NCBI RefSeq assembly: GCF_012928505.1
Contig: NZ_JABBJN010000008.1
Location: 91,119-155,118 of the forward strand
Direction of reading: 5' to 3'
Source: Achromobacter sp. Bel
Lineage (GTDB): Bacteria > Pseudomonadota > Gammaproteobacteria > Burkholderiales > Burkholderiaceae_B
Length of the DNA: 64,000 nucleotides
Within the stretch, counting starts at the first letter, position 1, and each line of letters begins with the position of its first letter. The notes below the pieces were generated by a model. The model was given only the letters and a program-made list of their open reading frames with translations, was not told the DNA's origin and searched no databases. Made by a program: the position numbers and the translations under genes. This document shows, piece by piece, positions 47,339-57,509 of this stretch.

Positions 47339-48954
47339 GCACGACCGCCCAGCCCGCGGGCGCTGGCGCGCCCGACGTGCCGCCGGTCCTGCCGGCAGGC
47401 ACCTACCCGCCGCTGGAAGGCGCGACCCGCATCATCGGGTCCATCGCGCTGTCCACCGCGGTGTTCATGAACGTGCTGGATACGTCGATCGCGAACGTGT
47501 CCATTCCCACCATCTCGGGCGACCTGGGCGTGAGTTCCAGCCAGGGCACCTGGGTGATCACGTCGTTCGCCGTCGCCAACGCCATCACCGTGCCGCTGAC
47601 CGGCTGGCTGACACAGCGCTTCGGCCAGGTCCGGCTATTCCTGATTTCGACGCTGCTATTCGTGCTGGCCTCATGGCTGTGCGGTTTTTCGCCGTCCCTG
47701 GAAGCGCTGATCGCCTTCCGCGTGCTGCAAGGCGCGGTGGCGGGCCCCATGATCCCGCTGTCGCAGACGCTGATGCTGGCCAGCTTCCCCAAGTCCAAAG
47801 CGGGTATGGCGTTAGCGGTCTGGTCCATGACCACGCTGGTCGCGCCCGTTGCAGGGCCCTTGCTGGGCGGCTGGATCTCCGACAACTACACGTGGCCGTG
47901 GATCTTCTACATCAACGTGCCGGTCGGCCTGCTGGCCGCCTGGATCAGTTGGCGCATCTACGGCAACCGCGAGTCGCTGACGCGCAAGCTTCCCATCGAC
48001 AAGCTGGGCCTGGTGCTGCTGGTCGTCTGGGTTGGCGCCTTGCAAATCATGCTGGACAAAGGCAAGGAACTGGACTGGTTCGCCAGCCCCACCATCATCG
48101 CGCTGGCCGCGACCGCCTTCGTCGCCTTCGTCTTCTTCCTGATCTGGGAGCTGACCGACGCCCACCCCGTCGTGGACCTGCGCCTGTTCAAGATCCGCAA
48201 CTTCACCGTCGGCGCATTGACGCTGGCGGTGGCGTATGGCGTCTTCTTCGGCAACGTCGTTCTGCTGCCTCTGTGGCTGCAAAGCAATATGGGCTATACC
48301 GCGACCTACGCGGGCCTGGTGACGGCCCCCGTCGGTTTGCTGGCCATCCTGTTGACGCCGCTGGTGGGCAAGATGCTGGCGACCCGCGATCCGCGCCAGA
48401 TCGTGACGGTGGCGTTCCTGATCTTCGCGCTGGTCTGCTTCATGCGCTCGGGCTTCAATACCCAGACTGACGTGCGCACCCTGATGCTCCCGACCATCAT
48501 CCAGGGCGCGGCGATGGCGGCGTTCTTCGTACCGCTGACCTCCATCACGCTATCCAGCATTGAACCGTGGCGCATCCCCGCCGCCTCAGGGCTGTCGAAT
48601 TTCCTGCGCCTGACCGCTGGCGCGTTCGGGACGTCGATCGCCACGACCCTGTGGGAAAACCGCGCCACGATGCATCATTCGCAGCTGACGGAAATCGCCA
48701 AACCCGGCCAGCAGGCTTTCGATCAGACATTGAACACGTTGCAGAACGGGATGGGCATGTCGCATCAGCAGGCCTTGACCATGGTGGACGGCTTGATCAA
48801 CGCGCAAGCGTTCACCATGTCGGCAGTCGACGTGTTCTATGCCTCGGCCATCATTTTCCTGCTGCTGACGGGGCTAGTCTGGTTCGCCCGCCCCCGCTCT
48901 GCCAAGGCCGGCGGCGGCGGCGGCGCGGCGGAAGCGGCGGCCGGCGCACACTGA
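47335..48954 (+). CDS. emrB: EmrB-type drug:H+ antiporter (DHA2 major facilitator)
   Basis: A 539-residue inner-membrane pump with 14 predicted helices. DHA2 motifs are visible: TSIANVSIPTISGDLGVSSSQGTWVITSF at the first helices, ITVPLTGWLTQRFGQVRLF (motif A), and MTTLVAPVAGPLLGGWISDN (antiporter motif C). With EmrA and the NodT channel it should expel hydrophobic toxic compounds using the proton gradient. Expression is probably repressed by the MarR protein encoded upstream. It ends 44 bases before a bidirectional terminator. Confidence 0.93.
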   Translation: MSTTAQPAGAGAPDVPPVLPAGTYPPLEGATRIIGSIALSTAVFMNVLDTSIANVSIPTISGDLGVSSSQGTWVITSFAVANAITVPLTGWLTQRFGQVRLFLISTLLFVLASWLCGFSPSLEALIAFRVLQGAVAGPMIPLSQTLMLASFPKSKAGMALAVWSMTTLVAPVAGPLLGGWISDNYTWPWIFYINVPVGLLAAWISWRIYGNRESLTRKLPIDKLGLVLLVVWVGALQIMLDKGKELDWFASPTIIALAATAFVAFVFFLIWELTDAHPVVDLRLFKIRNFTVGALTLAVAYGVFFGNVVLLPLWLQSNMGYTATYAGLVTAPVGLLAILLTPLVGKMLATRDPRQIVTVAFLIFALVCFMRSGFNTQTDVRTLMLPTIIQGAAMAAFFVPLTSITLSSIEPWRIPAASGLSNFLRLTAGAFGTSIATTLWENRATMHHSQLTEIAKPGQQAFDQTLNTLQNGMGMSHQQALTMVDGLINAQAFTMSAVDVFYASAIIFLLLTGLVWFARPRSAKAGGGGGAAEAAAGAH

Positions 48955-48984
48955 CGCCGGCAACGCCACCTGTCGCCACCCAAA

Positions 48985-49015
48985 AAAAGGGCGCCTCATC
49001 ATGAGGCGCCCTTTT
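48985..49015. terminator. Bidirectional terminator whose loop is the stop codon of the next gene
   Basis: GGGCGCCTCA/TGAGGCGCCC (10 perfect pairs) with loop TCA at 48999-49001, flanked by A-run and T-run on both sides. It ends the efflux operon on the plus strand. On the minus strand the loop is the TGA stop of the glycosyltransferase-like gene, so half of the hairpin is coding sequence. Confidence 0.88.
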
Positions 49016-49985
49016 GCATGGCCGGTTCGTCCTTCAACAAGACCTGCCAATCCTTGCGCTCGATGATATCGGCCGACAACGCGCTGACCGGAGACAGGTT
49101 GAACACCGACACGCCGCGGGCCCGCCACTGCTCCGACGCGAACCGGAACGACGGTTCGATCAGATTGGCGAACTTGCGCGCCAGACGGCTGGACTGGGGC
49201 TTGCCGCCTTCGTCATAGAAACGCAGGCCGTGCTGCAAGGTCAGGTCCAGGCCATGCACATATACCTGACGGGCGCCGCTGGACACCAGCACCTGAAGCG
49301 CCGCATAGGCCACCGTGTCGGCATCAAACACCCCCAGCGAGGCATCGAAGCTGTAACCCAGGCCCTGCTTGGCATCCAGCAACTGCACATCGGGCGTTGC
49401 CGCCGCGATCCGCTTGAGCATCGCGGGCGCGGCGCTGCGCTGGTAGGCGCGCTCGGAGATCAGCTCAATGATGCAGATCCGGCAACGAATCTCGTCTTGC
49501 GGGATGCCTTGCATGATGTAGCGCAGCACTTCGGGGAATACGTACAGCGTCAGGTCGCGCCCCACGATTTCGCGGACCAGTTCAATCCGGTCCCGCACGA
49601 AGTTCTGATCGATGATGCAGTAGTACTTGAAAGGCAGATCGAACTTGCGCGCCAGCGCGATCGCGCCGTTGACGCCCATTGCGACGCGGATGTCCAACTG
49701 GTCGTAGGGAATCTGAGCAACCGACGGGCCGCTCAGGATCAGATGCACCGTTTGGTCGGCAGGGTCGTACCCCTGCGACAGCGGCGTAATGGGAAGCGAC
49801 CGGCCAAAGGCGCGGAACCCGCAAATCACCCCCGACCGGTCCCGCCAGATCCGCACGAACGGCCACAGATGCTGGTTGTGCCGTTGCGTGCGCGAACGCA
49901 GCAGGCGAAACAGCTTGCGCACGAAGCGGTCCGCCCGCCCGCCGCCGACAGGCTGGACGGGCAAGGGGGAGATTGAGTTGTCCAT
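48999..49985 (-). CDS. Unrecognised glycosyltransferase-like protein
   Basis: A 328-residue soluble-looking protein with an Arg-rich N-terminus and no signal peptide. About residues 80-135 read VHLILSGPSVAQIPYDQL, then VAMGVNGAIALARKF and YYCIIDQNFVRDR. This 'G-P-S ... N-G-a ... D' layout resembles the DUF115/MptE-like fold and GT42 sialyltransferases, so a nucleotide-sugar-dependent transfer, perhaps in the lipopolysaccharide core, is possible. A second conserved-looking block is VSSGARQVYVHGLDLTLQHGLRFY. I cannot name the substrate. It lies 35 bases after the dmlA-like gene, likely cotranscribed; its stop codon is in the loop of a terminator. Confidence 0.6.
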   Translation of the reverse strand: MDNSISPLPVQPVGGGRADRFVRKLFRLLRSRTQRHNQHLWPFVRIWRDRSGVICGFRAFGRSLPITPLSQGYDPADQTVHLILSGPSVAQIPYDQLDIRVAMGVNGAIALARKFDLPFKYYCIIDQNFVRDRIELVREIVGRDLTLYVFPEVLRYIMQGIPQDEIRCRICIIELISERAYQRSAAPAMLKRIAAATPDVQLLDAKQGLGYSFDASLGVFDADTVAYAALQVLVSSGARQVYVHGLDLTLQHGLRFYDEGGKPQSSRLARKFANLIEPSFRFASEQWRARGVSVFNLSPVSALSADIIERKDWQVLLKDEPAMQKGAS

Positions 49986-50020
49986 CGACGAGCCTGGCCA
50001 GCCGTATCCGCGGAACGCGC

Positions 50021-51091
50021 TTATCCGGCGGAAATCAGCGACGCGATCGCGTCACCGACTTCGACGGTCGAAGCACTGCCCTTCATGTCCCGGGTGCGCG
50101 GGCCGTCGGCCAACACCGATTCGATCGCCTTCACCACGGCGGCCGACGCCTCGGGATATCCCAGGAAATCAAGCATCAATGCGCCGCTCCAGATCTGCCC
50201 GATCGGGTTGGCGATGCCCTTACCGTAGATGTCGGGGGCCGAGCCGTGCACCGGCTCGAACAGCGACGGGAACTTGCGCTCCGGATTCAGGTTCGCCGAC
50301 GGGGCGATGCCGATCGTTCCGGTGCACGCCGGCCCCAGGTCGGAAAGGATGTCGCCAAACAGGTTGGAGGCCACCACCACATCGAACCAATCAGGATGCT
50401 GCACGAAATGCGCGCACAAGATATCAATATGGTATTTGTCCCAGCGCACGTCCGGATAGTTCGCGGCCATGTCGGCCACGCGCTCGTCCCACCACGGCAT
50501 CGAAATCGAAATGCCGTTGGACTTGGTGGCGGCGGTCAGGTGCTTGCCGCGCTTCTGGGCCAGCTCGAACGCAAATTTCAGGACGCGGTCGGCGCCGATA
50601 CGCGTGAACACGCTTTCCTGGATGACCACTTCGCGCTCGGTGCCCTCGAACAGGCGGCCGCCGCTATTGGAATATTCGCCTTCCGTGTTTTCGCGGACGA
50701 TGAAGAAATCGATGTCGCCCGGCTTGCGGTCCGCCAGCGGGGACGGCACGCCGGGCATCAGGCGCACCGGACGCAAATTGATGTACTGGTCGAATTCGCG
50801 GCGGAACTTGAACAACGACCCCCAGAGGGCCTCGTGGTCCGGCACCGTGGCGGGCCAACCGATCGAGCCAAAGAAGATCGCTTCGTGCTGGCCGATCTGC
50901 GCCTTCCAGTCGTCCGGCATCATCTTGCCGTGCTTGGCGTAGTAGTCGCAGCTCCAGTCGAAATGGTCCCACTGGAAATCGATGCCGAAGCGCGCCGCGA
51001 CGGCGTCCAGCACTTTCAACCCTTCAGGTACGACTTCCTTGCCGATCCCGTCTCCTGGAATTACCGCAATCTTGTGTTTCTTAGCCACCAC
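50021..51091 (-). CDS. dmlA: D-malate/tartrate dehydrogenase, DmlA-like
   Basis: A 356-residue NAD-dependent beta-decarboxylating dehydrogenase. It matches E. coli DmlA closely: AVIPGDGIGKEVVPEG, SLFKFRREFDQYINLRPV, VRENTEGEYSNSGGR (substrate Arg/Glu/Tyr), and ASNLFGDILSDLGPACTG, then SLFEPVHGSAPDIYGK. DmlA oxidises D-malate to pyruvate and CO2; close relatives act on tartrate. The start is GTG (51091, or the next codon, also GTG), with AAGGAA upstream. The 117 bases before it show no regulator gene, unlike E. coli where dmlR is adjacent. Confidence 0.9.
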   Translation of the reverse strand: MVAKKHKIAVIPGDGIGKEVVPEGLKVLDAVAARFGIDFQWDHFDWSCDYYAKHGKMMPDDWKAQIGQHEAIFFGSIGWPATVPDHEALWGSLFKFRREFDQYINLRPVRLMPGVPSPLADRKPGDIDFFIVRENTEGEYSNSGGRLFEGTEREVVIQESVFTRIGADRVLKFAFELAQKRGKHLTAATKSNGISISMPWWDERVADMAANYPDVRWDKYHIDILCAHFVQHPDWFDVVVASNLFGDILSDLGPACTGTIGIAPSANLNPERKFPSLFEPVHGSAPDIYGKGIANPIGQIWSGALMLDFLGYPEASAAVVKAIESVLADGPRTRDMKGSASTVEVGDAIASLISAG

Positions 51092-51208
51092 GTTTCCTTA
51101 GTTTTCCTTTGATAGACCGCCCAGAATCATAGGCACAAACGGGCGCGCCGCAACACCCCCCGTTACAAAACGATGGAGTTGCATTTTTCGAATTGCAACG
51201 CAGCCCTG

Positions 51209-52735
51209 TCAGCGCCGGCTCTTGGATCCCAGCAGCGACCCCAATATGCCCCGAGTCAGCTCCCGGGCGATCGAACGGACCGTGCTTTTGGCCATGGTCT
51301 GGACAACGCCGTCGCGCTTGCCCCCCCGCGGACCGGTGGATCCGAAGAGAACATCGTTCAGGCTGTCCATCAAGCCGCCCCCTGACGCCTCGGCGGGCGG
51401 TTCGGCGGCCCCCGGCTTGGCCGGGGCGCCCTGGGTCTGCACGGCGTCCGCCGGCGTCGCGGCGCGGCCCGCCAGGACTTCATAGGCAGACTCCCGGTCG
51501 ATGGCCTTTTCGTACTTGGCCGCCATCGGGCTGCCCTGGCGCAGCGCCTGGCGCTCGCCATCCGTCGCCGGACCGATCCGGCTGGCCGGCGGCACGATGA
51601 AGGCGCGCTCGGTCGGCATGGGCCGGCCCTTGGCGTCCAGCAACGACACCAGGGCCTCGCCGACGCCCAGTTCGGTGATGGCCGCCTCGATATCCAGCCC
51701 CGGATTGGGGCGCATCGTCTGCGCCGCCGTCTTGACGGCCTTCTGGTCGCGCGGCGTGAAGGCCCGCAGGGCATGCTGAACGCGGTTGCCCAACTGCCCC
51801 AGCACCGTATCGGGAATGTCCAACGGATTCTGCGTCACGAAGTAGACACCCACACCCTTGGACCGGACCAGGCGCACGACCTGCTCGATCTTGTTCAGCA
51901 GCGCCGGCGGCGCGTCGTTGAACAGCAAGTGCGCCTCGTCGAAGAAGAACACCAGCTTGGGCTGGTCCATGTCGCCCACTTCGGGAAGTTTTTCGTACAG
52001 GTCAGCCAGCAGCCACAGCAGGAAAATGGCGTATAGGCGCGGCGCCTGCATCAGTTTGTCGGCGGCCAGCACGTTGACCATGCCGCGCCCCTGGGCGTCC
52101 GTGCGCATCAGATCGGCGACATCCAGCATGGGTTCGCCGAAGAATTTCTCGGCGCCCTGGGACTCCAGCGCCAACAGGCCGCGCTGGATCGCCCCGACGC
52201 TGGCCGACGACACGTTGCCGTAGCGGGTCTTTAGCTCAGCCGAGCGGTCGGCCACGTTCTGGAGCATCGCCCGCAGGTCTTTCAAGTCCAGCAGCAACTG
52301 GCCTTCATCGTCGGCGACCTTGAATACCAGGGTCAGCACCCCTTCCTGCGTGTCGTTCAATTCCAGGATGCGCGACAGCAGCAGCGGCCCCATGTCGGTG
52401 ATGGTGGCCCGCACGGGCAACCCTTGCTCGCCGAACACGTCCCACAGCGTGACCGGGCTGGCGGCCCAGGCGGGCTCGGCCAGCCCCAGGCTCTTCAGGC
52501 GCTCCGCCAGCTTGGGGCTGGCCGCGCCCGCCTGGGAAATACCGGTCAGGTCACCCTTGACGTCGGCCATGAAGACCGGGGTGCCGATGCGGGAGAACGA
52601 TTCGGCCAGCACCTGCAGCGTGACGGTCTTGCCCGTGCCGGTGGCGCCGGTAATGCATCCATGCCGGTTGGCCAGGGCGGGTAACAGCGCCAACTCGGCC
52701 TGTGCGTTTTTGGCAATGACGATGGGGTTGGGCAT
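51209..52735 (-). CDS. yjgR: HerA-like ATPase of the DUF853/YjgR family
   Basis: A 508-residue cytoplasmic P-loop protein. Walker A is GATGTGKT (about residue 30) in a segment [20 protein letters not shown]; Walker B is [12 protein letters not shown] (about 285); [19 protein letters not shown] holds the sensor region. The C-terminal 120 residues, rich in Gly and Ala, are poorly conserved. YjgR proteins belong to the HerA-FtsK ATPases; their role is not established. I start at the ATG at 52735 (GGAG 9 bases upstream); the open frame extends further upstream, but that part is not family-like. Confidence 0.85.
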   Translation of the reverse strand: MPNPIVIAKNAQAELALLPALANRHGCITGATGTGKTVTLQVLAESFSRIGTPVFMADVKGDLTGISQAGAASPKLAERLKSLGLAEPAWAASPVTLWDVFGEQGLPVRATITDMGPLLLSRILELNDTQEGVLTLVFKVADDEGQLLLDLKDLRAMLQNVADRSAELKTRYGNVSSASVGAIQRGLLALESQGAEKFFGEPMLDVADLMRTDAQGRGMVNVLAADKLMQAPRLYAIFLLWLLADLYEKLPEVGDMDQPKLVFFFDEAHLLFNDAPPALLNKIEQVVRLVRSKGVGVYFVTQNPLDIPDTVLGQLGNRVQHALRAFTPRDQKAVKTAAQTMRPNPGLDIEAAITELGVGEALVSLLDAKGRPMPTERAFIVPPASRIGPATDGERQALRQGSPMAAKYEKAIDRESAYEVLAGRAATPADAVQTQGAPAKPGAAEPPAEASGGGLMDSLNDVLFGSTGPRGGKRDGVVQTMAKSTVRSIARELTRGILGSLLGSKSRR

Positions 52736-52896
52736 GTGCAGCGCTCCGGGCCAGGGAATCAGTAGGATGCCCAAGTGTAGAGCCTGCCGCCCGGCTTGTG
52801 CGCGTGGCAATAAGGACACAGGCGCGCGCCTCCCGGGCGCGCGGACCGCCGGCACGGTAAAATGCCTCTTTTGCAGACAATTTCTCCTGGGAAGCC

Positions 52897-53628
52897 ATGG
52901 CCGGACACAGCAAATGGGCCAATATTCAGCACCGTAAAGGGCGTCAAGACGCCAAGCGCGGCAAGCTGTGGACCAAGATCATTCGTGAAATCACCGTGGC
53001 GGCGCGCGCCGGCGGCCCCGACCCGGACAGCAACCCGCGCTTGCGCATGGCCTGGGACAAGGCGACCGACGCCAACATGCCCAAGGACAACATCCAGCGC
53101 GCCATCCAGCGTGGCGCCGGCGGCGCCGACGGCGACGCCTACGAGGAAGTCCGCTACGAAGGCTACGGTATCGGCGGCGCGGCCGTCATCGTCGATTGCA
53201 TGACCGACAACCGCACCCGCACCGTGGCGGAAGTCCGCCACGCCTTCGCCAAGAACGGCGGCAACCTGGGCCAGGAAGGCTCGGTGGCCTTCATGTTCAA
53301 GCACTGCGGCCAATTCGTGTTCGCCCCCGGCACGCCGGAAGACAAGGTCATGGAAGCCGCGCTGGAAGCAGGCGCCGAAGATGTCCTGACCGACGAGGAA
53401 GGCGTGATCGAGGTCGTTTGCGCGCCGGCCGACTACGCCGCCGTCCGCCGCGCTTTCGACGACGCCGGCCTGAAGGCCGAAGTCGACGGCATCGTCATGA
53501 AGGCCCTGAACGAGACCGAACTGGCTGGCGAAGACGCCATCAAGATGCAGAAACTGCTCGACGCCCTGGAAGGCCTGGACGACGTGCAGGAAGTCTATAC
53601 GACCGTCATTTTCGACGAAGCGCAGTAA
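52897..53628 (+). CDS. yebC: YebC/TACO1-family protein
   Basis: A 243-residue protein starting with [20 protein letters not shown], the invariant N-terminus of the family, followed by [19 protein letters not shown] and the acidic C-terminal domain with [17 protein letters not shown]. YebC proteins were described as DNA-binding regulators; recent work on relatives points to relief of ribosome stalling on proline-rich stretches. It stands divergent from the yjgR-like gene and 70 bases before purD. Confidence 0.95.
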   Translation: MAGHSKWANIQHRKGRQDAKRGKLWTKIIREITVAARAGGPDPDSNPRLRMAWDKATDANMPKDNIQRAIQRGAGGADGDAYEEVRYEGYGIGGAAVIVDCMTDNRTRTVAEVRHAFAKNGGNLGQEGSVAFMFKHCGQFVFAPGTPEDKVMEAALEAGAEDVLTDEEGVIEVVCAPADYAAVRRAFDDAGLKAEVDGIVMKALNETELAGEDAIKMQKLLDALEGLDDVQEVYTTVIFDEAQ

Positions 53629-53698
53629 ATCCCCCCTGTTGACGCCCGTGCGGCCCATGCCGCCCGGGCGCCAGTGGCAACCTTCAGACTCACGCAAC

Positions 53699-55006
53699 AT
53701 GAAACTCCTGGTTATTGGCTCGGGCGGCCGCGAACATGCCCTCGCCTGGCGGCTGGCCCGCTCCCCGCGCGTACACAAGGTGTATGTCGCTCCGGGCAAC
53801 GGCGGCACGCAACGGGCCGAGCAGATGGAAAACATCGCGCTCACCAATGCCGAGGAATTGGCTGATTTCGTCCAACGCGAGGGTATCGCCCTGACGGTCG
53901 TCGGCCCGGAAGCGCCGCTGGCCGCAGGCGTCGTGGACGTGTTCCGTGCCCGTGGCCTGAAGATCTTCGGCCCCACCAAGGCCGCCGCGCAGCTGGAAAG
54001 CTCGAAGGACTACGCCAAGGCCTTCATGGTCCGGCACAACATCCCGACCGCCCGCTACGAGACCTTCACCGATCCGGCCCTGGCCCACGCCTATATCGAT
54101 AAGGAAGGCGCCCCGATCGTGATCAAGGCCGACGGCCTGGCCGCTGGCAAGGGCGTCGTGGTCGCCGCCACGCTGGAAGAGGCCCACGCCGCCGTCGACG
54201 CCATGCTGGGCGACGGCTCCATGGGCGCCGCCGGCGCCCGCGTCGTCATCGAAGAATGCCTGGTGGGCGAAGAAGCCAGCTTCATCGTCATGTGCGACGG
54301 CCGCAACGTGCTGGCGTTGGCCACCAGCCAGGACCACAAGCGCCTGCAGGACGGCGACCAGGGCCCCAACACGGGCGGCATGGGCGCCTACTCGCCCGCC
54401 CCGGTGGTCACGCCCGAGCTCCATCACCGCATCATGCGCGAAATCATCCTGCCGACCGTGCAGGGCATGACGCGCGACGGCATCCCCTATACGGGCTTCC
54501 TGTACGCCGGCCTGATGATCGCCCCCGGCGATGATCCCGACCGCGCCATCAAGACGCTGGAATTCAACTGCCGCATGGGCGATCCGGAAACGCAGCCCAT
54601 CATGATGCGCGTCAAGAGCGACCTGCTGGACGCCCTTGAGCACGCCGTGGAAGGCACACTGAACCAGGCCGACATCGTCTGGGACCGCCGCACGGCGCTT
54701 GGCGTGGTGCTGGCTTCGCACAACTACCCCAACACCCCGCGCACCGGCGACGTGATCCGCGGCCTGCCCGCCGACGCCGAAGACTGCATGGTCTTCCATG
54801 CCGCCACCGAACTCGACGGCGACGAAACCAAGACCACCGGCGGCCGCGTGCTCTGCGTGACGGCCCTGGGCGACTCGGTCAAGATGGCGCGCGACCGCGT
54901 ATACGAAGCCATCGACGGCATCCATTTCGATGGTCGCCAGTACCGCAGCGACATCGGCTGGCGTGCGTTGAAACCGTCCCAGCAAAAACCCAAGCCCCAA
55001 GCCTGA
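53699..55006 (+). CDS. purD: Phosphoribosylamine-glycine ligase
   Basis: A 435-residue ATP-grasp enzyme of purine synthesis that joins phosphoribosylamine and glycine. It starts MKLLVIGSGGREHALAW, the family N-terminus, with VVGPEAPLAAGVVD, the ATP-binding VIKADGLAAGKGVVVA, and DHKRLQDGDQGPNTGGMGAYSPAP. The start at 53699 was chosen for this N-terminus; the ribosome site is weak. The hemF gene follows by 14 bases. Confidence 0.97.
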   Translation: MKLLVIGSGGREHALAWRLARSPRVHKVYVAPGNGGTQRAEQMENIALTNAEELADFVQREGIALTVVGPEAPLAAGVVDVFRARGLKIFGPTKAAAQLESSKDYAKAFMVRHNIPTARYETFTDPALAHAYIDKEGAPIVIKADGLAAGKGVVVAATLEEAHAAVDAMLGDGSMGAAGARVVIEECLVGEEASFIVMCDGRNVLALATSQDHKRLQDGDQGPNTGGMGAYSPAPVVTPELHHRIMREIILPTVQGMTRDGIPYTGFLYAGLMIAPGDDPDRAIKTLEFNCRMGDPETQPIMMRVKSDLLDALEHAVEGTLNQADIVWDRRTALGVVLASHNYPNTPRTGDVIRGLPADAEDCMVFHAATELDGDETKTTGGRVLCVTALGDSVKMARDRVYEAIDGIHFDGRQYRSDIGWRALKPSQQKPKPQA

Positions 55007-55020
55007 ACGGAAAGCGATAG

Positions 55021-55932
55021 ATGAACGCCTTGCCCGTCGCCACCGTGCGCGACTACTTCACCGGCTTGCAGGCCCGCATCGTAGGTGCCCTGGAAGCGGC
55101 GGAAGGCGGCGCCTTCCGGGCCGATGAATGGGTCCGGCCCGAGGGCGGCGGCGGCCTGTCGCGCCTGCTTGAAGGCGGCAAGCTGTTCGAGCGGGCGGGC
55201 GTGCTGTTCAGCCACGTCAAGGGCACGAAGCTGCCCCCGTCCGCCAGCGCCCACCGCCCCGAGCTCGCCGGGCGCGGCTGGGAAGCCATGGGCGTGTCGA
55301 TGGTGCTGCACCCGCGCAACCCCTACGTGCCCACCACGCACATGAACGTGCGCATGTTCATGGCGGCGGCCCGCCCCGGACACGCCGAATCCGACGTGTT
55401 CTGGTTCGGCGGCGGTATCGACCTGACCCCTTATTACCCCTTCGAAGAAGACGCCCGGCACTTCCACACGGTGTGCCGGGACGCGCTGGCGGCACATGGC
55501 GCCGAGTACTATCCGCGCTACAAGCGCTGGTGCGACGAATACTTCTTCTTGAAGCACCGCAATGAAACGCGTGGCATCGGCGGCATTTTCTTCGACGATC
55601 TGAACGCCCCCGGATTCGACGCCTCGTTCGCCCTGACCCGCTCGGTCGGCGACGCGTTCCTGCCCAGCTACCTGCCCATCGTCGAACGCCGCCGCGGGCT
55701 GGCCTACACCGAGCGTGAGCGCGACTTCCAGGCCTACCGCCGTGGCCGCTACGTCGAGTTCAATCTGGTCTTCGACCGCGGCACGCTATTCGGGCTGCAG
55801 TCGGGCGGCCGCACGGAATCGATCCTGCTGTCCATGCCCCCCATGGCGCAGTGGCGCTACGATTGGCAGCCGGAAGCGGGCACCCCGGAAGCCGGGCTCG
55901 CCGCCTACCTGACGCCACGGGACTGGATTTGA
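55021..55932 (+). CDS. hemF: Oxygen-dependent coproporphyrinogen III oxidase
   Basis: A 303-residue cytoplasmic enzyme of haem synthesis that oxidatively decarboxylates coproporphyrinogen III to protoporphyrinogen IX. The family shows [19 protein letters not shown] (metal-site region), [23 protein letters not shown], and [20 protein letters not shown]. Length is standard. GGAAAG lies shortly before the ATG. Its last codon overlaps the TTG start of nadD. Confidence 0.97.
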   Translation: MNALPVATVRDYFTGLQARIVGALEAAEGGAFRADEWVRPEGGGGLSRLLEGGKLFERAGVLFSHVKGTKLPPSASAHRPELAGRGWEAMGVSMVLHPRNPYVPTTHMNVRMFMAAARPGHAESDVFWFGGGIDLTPYYPFEEDARHFHTVCRDALAAHGAEYYPRYKRWCDEYFFLKHRNETRGIGGIFFDDLNAPGFDASFALTRSVGDAFLPSYLPIVERRRGLAYTERERDFQAYRRGRYVEFNLVFDRGTLFGLQSGGRTESILLSMPPMAQWRYDWQPEAGTPEAGLAAYLTPRDWI

Positions 55933-56516
55933 AGCGCATCGGCCTCCTGGGCGGCAGTTTCGACCCTGTCCACGTCGCGCACCTCGCATTGGCGCAGAAT
56001 GCCCTGCGGACCCTGGACCTGGCAGCCGTCGAGCTGATCCCTGCCGCCAATCCCTGGCAACGCGCGGCCTTGCACGCCACCGGCGAACAACGCTGCGCCA
56101 TGCTTGAACTGGCCATCGTCGGCCATGACGGCCTGGTCGTCAATCCGATCGAAATCGAACGCGGCGGCGCCACTTACACTATCGACACCCTGCGCGCCCT
56201 GCCCCAGGACGCACGCTATGTCTGGTTGCTGGGCGCCGACCAATTGGCCAATTTCTGCACTTGGCGCAACTGGCGCGACATCGCCAGCCTGGTGGACCTG
56301 GCGGTGGCGACTCGCCCCGGCACCCCGCTGGCGCCCCCGGCAGAACTTGCCACCTGGCTGGGCGAACACGGGCACTGCCTGGAAGAACTGCCCTTTGCCC
56401 CCATGGCGGTGTCCGCCTCCGAGATCCGCCGGCGCCTGGCCGCCGGCGAATCCACCGATGGCCTGCTGCCCCCCGCTGTTGCCGCTTATATTGCGGCGCA
56501 CCAGCTTTACCGATAA
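55929..56516 (+). CDS. nadD: Nicotinate-nucleotide adenylyltransferase
   Basis: A 195-residue enzyme that turns nicotinate mononucleotide into deamido-NAD. It has the nucleotidyltransferase motif [17 protein letters not shown] directly at the N-terminus, [24 protein letters not shown] and the C-terminal [13 protein letters not shown]. No ATG is available at a sensible place; the TTG at 55929 (reading LKRIGLLGG) overlaps the hemF stop by 4 bases and gives the expected length, so I take this as the start. It is followed by rsfS after 74 bases. Confidence 0.93.
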   Translation: MKRIGLLGGSFDPVHVAHLALAQNALRTLDLAAVELIPAANPWQRAALHATGEQRCAMLELAIVGHDGLVVNPIEIERGGATYTIDTLRALPQDARYVWLLGADQLANFCTWRNWRDIASLVDLAVATRPGTPLAPPAELATWLGEHGHCLEELPFAPMAVSASEIRRRLAAGESTDGLLPPAVAAYIAAHQLYR

Positions 56517-56590
56517 ACCCACACCCGCCTGGCGCCCAAAGCGCCACGGAGCCGGCATCCGCCGTCCGTCCGCGGGTTATATTTGCAGCT

Positions 56591-56995
56591 ATGGATATAA
56601 CGAAACTCCAACGCGCCGTCATCGATGCCCTCGAAGACGTCAAGGCGCAAGACATCAAGGTCTACAACACCACGCATCTGACGAGCCTGTTCGATCGCGT
56701 CGTGATTGCAAGCGCCACCTCCAACCGCCAGACCCGCGCCCTCGCCTCCAGCGTGGCCGACAGCGGCCGCGCGCTGAGCTTGTCCGGCATCACCATCGAA
56801 GGCGAGGACACCGGTGAATGGGTCGTCGTCGACTTGGGCGACGTCGTCGTGCACATCATGCAGCCCGCCATCCGCCAGTACTACAACCTGGAAGAAATCT
56901 GGGGCGGCAAGCCGGTGCGCGTGAAGCTCCTGCCCGAATCCACCCGCGCGGCGCCTATTCCCACCGACAGCGGCTACGACGACGCCGAAAGCTGA
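56591..56995 (+). CDS. rsfS: Ribosomal silencing factor RsfS
   Basis: A 134-residue protein that binds ribosomal protein uL14 and keeps subunits apart when nutrients are short. The family core is ALEDVKAQDIKVYNTTHLTSLFD split over residues 12-35, then VIASATSNRQTRALASSV and EWVVVDLGDVVVHIMQPAIRQYYNLEEIW. The start is the ATG at 56591. The usual neighbours nadD (before) and rlmH (9 bases after) are present. Confidence 0.96.
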   Translation: MDITKLQRAVIDALEDVKAQDIKVYNTTHLTSLFDRVVIASATSNRQTRALASSVADSGRALSLSGITIEGEDTGEWVVVDLGDVVVHIMQPAIRQYYNLEEIWGGKPVRVKLLPESTRAAPIPTDSGYDDAES

Positions 56996-57004
56996 GTCCC
57001 TGCC

Positions 57005-57475
57005 GTGAAACTGATCGTTGCGGCCGTGGGCACGCGGATGCCGGACTGGGTGGAGACCGCCTGGGCCGACTACGCCAAACGCCTTCCAGCCGATTGCGCG
57101 CTGGAACTGCGCGAGATCAAGCCCGAACCCCGCACCACCGGCAAAACGCCGGCGCAGATGATGGCAGCGGAAGCCAAGCGCATCGAAGCCGCGTTGCCCG
57201 CCGGCGCATTGCGCCTGGCGCTGGACGAGCGCGGCCGCGACCTCACCACGATGGCCTTGTCGCAAAAGCTGGAACAATGGCGGGCGGGCGGACAAGACGT
57301 CGCCTTCCTCGTCGGCGGCCCGGACGGCCTGGATGCCGACCTGAAAGCCTCGTGCAGCGGGCAACTGCGCCTGTCCTCCCTGACATTGCCGCACCCCATG
57401 GTGCGCGTGGTGCTGGCCGAGCAGCTCTACCGGGCCTGGGCCATCATGACCAATCACCCCTATCACCGCGCCTGA
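57005..57475 (+). CDS. rlmH: 23S rRNA pseudouridine-1915 N3-methyltransferase
   Basis: A 156-residue SPOUT methyltransferase that modifies helix 69 of 23S rRNA on the assembled ribosome. It starts with GTG as [17 protein letters not shown]; the SAM knot contains [16 protein letters not shown] and [11 protein letters not shown], and the C-terminus ends [16 protein letters not shown], as is typical. Length is exact for the family. Confidence 0.96.
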   Translation: MKLIVAAVGTRMPDWVETAWADYAKRLPADCALELREIKPEPRTTGKTPAQMMAAEAKRIEAALPAGALRLALDERGRDLTTMALSQKLEQWRAGGQDVAFLVGGPDGLDADLKASCSGQLRLSSLTLPHPMVRVVLAEQLYRAWAIMTNHPYHRA

Positions 57476-57509
57476 CCGCCTGCCGGGGCGGCGCTCATCC
57501 TGTTCCCGC

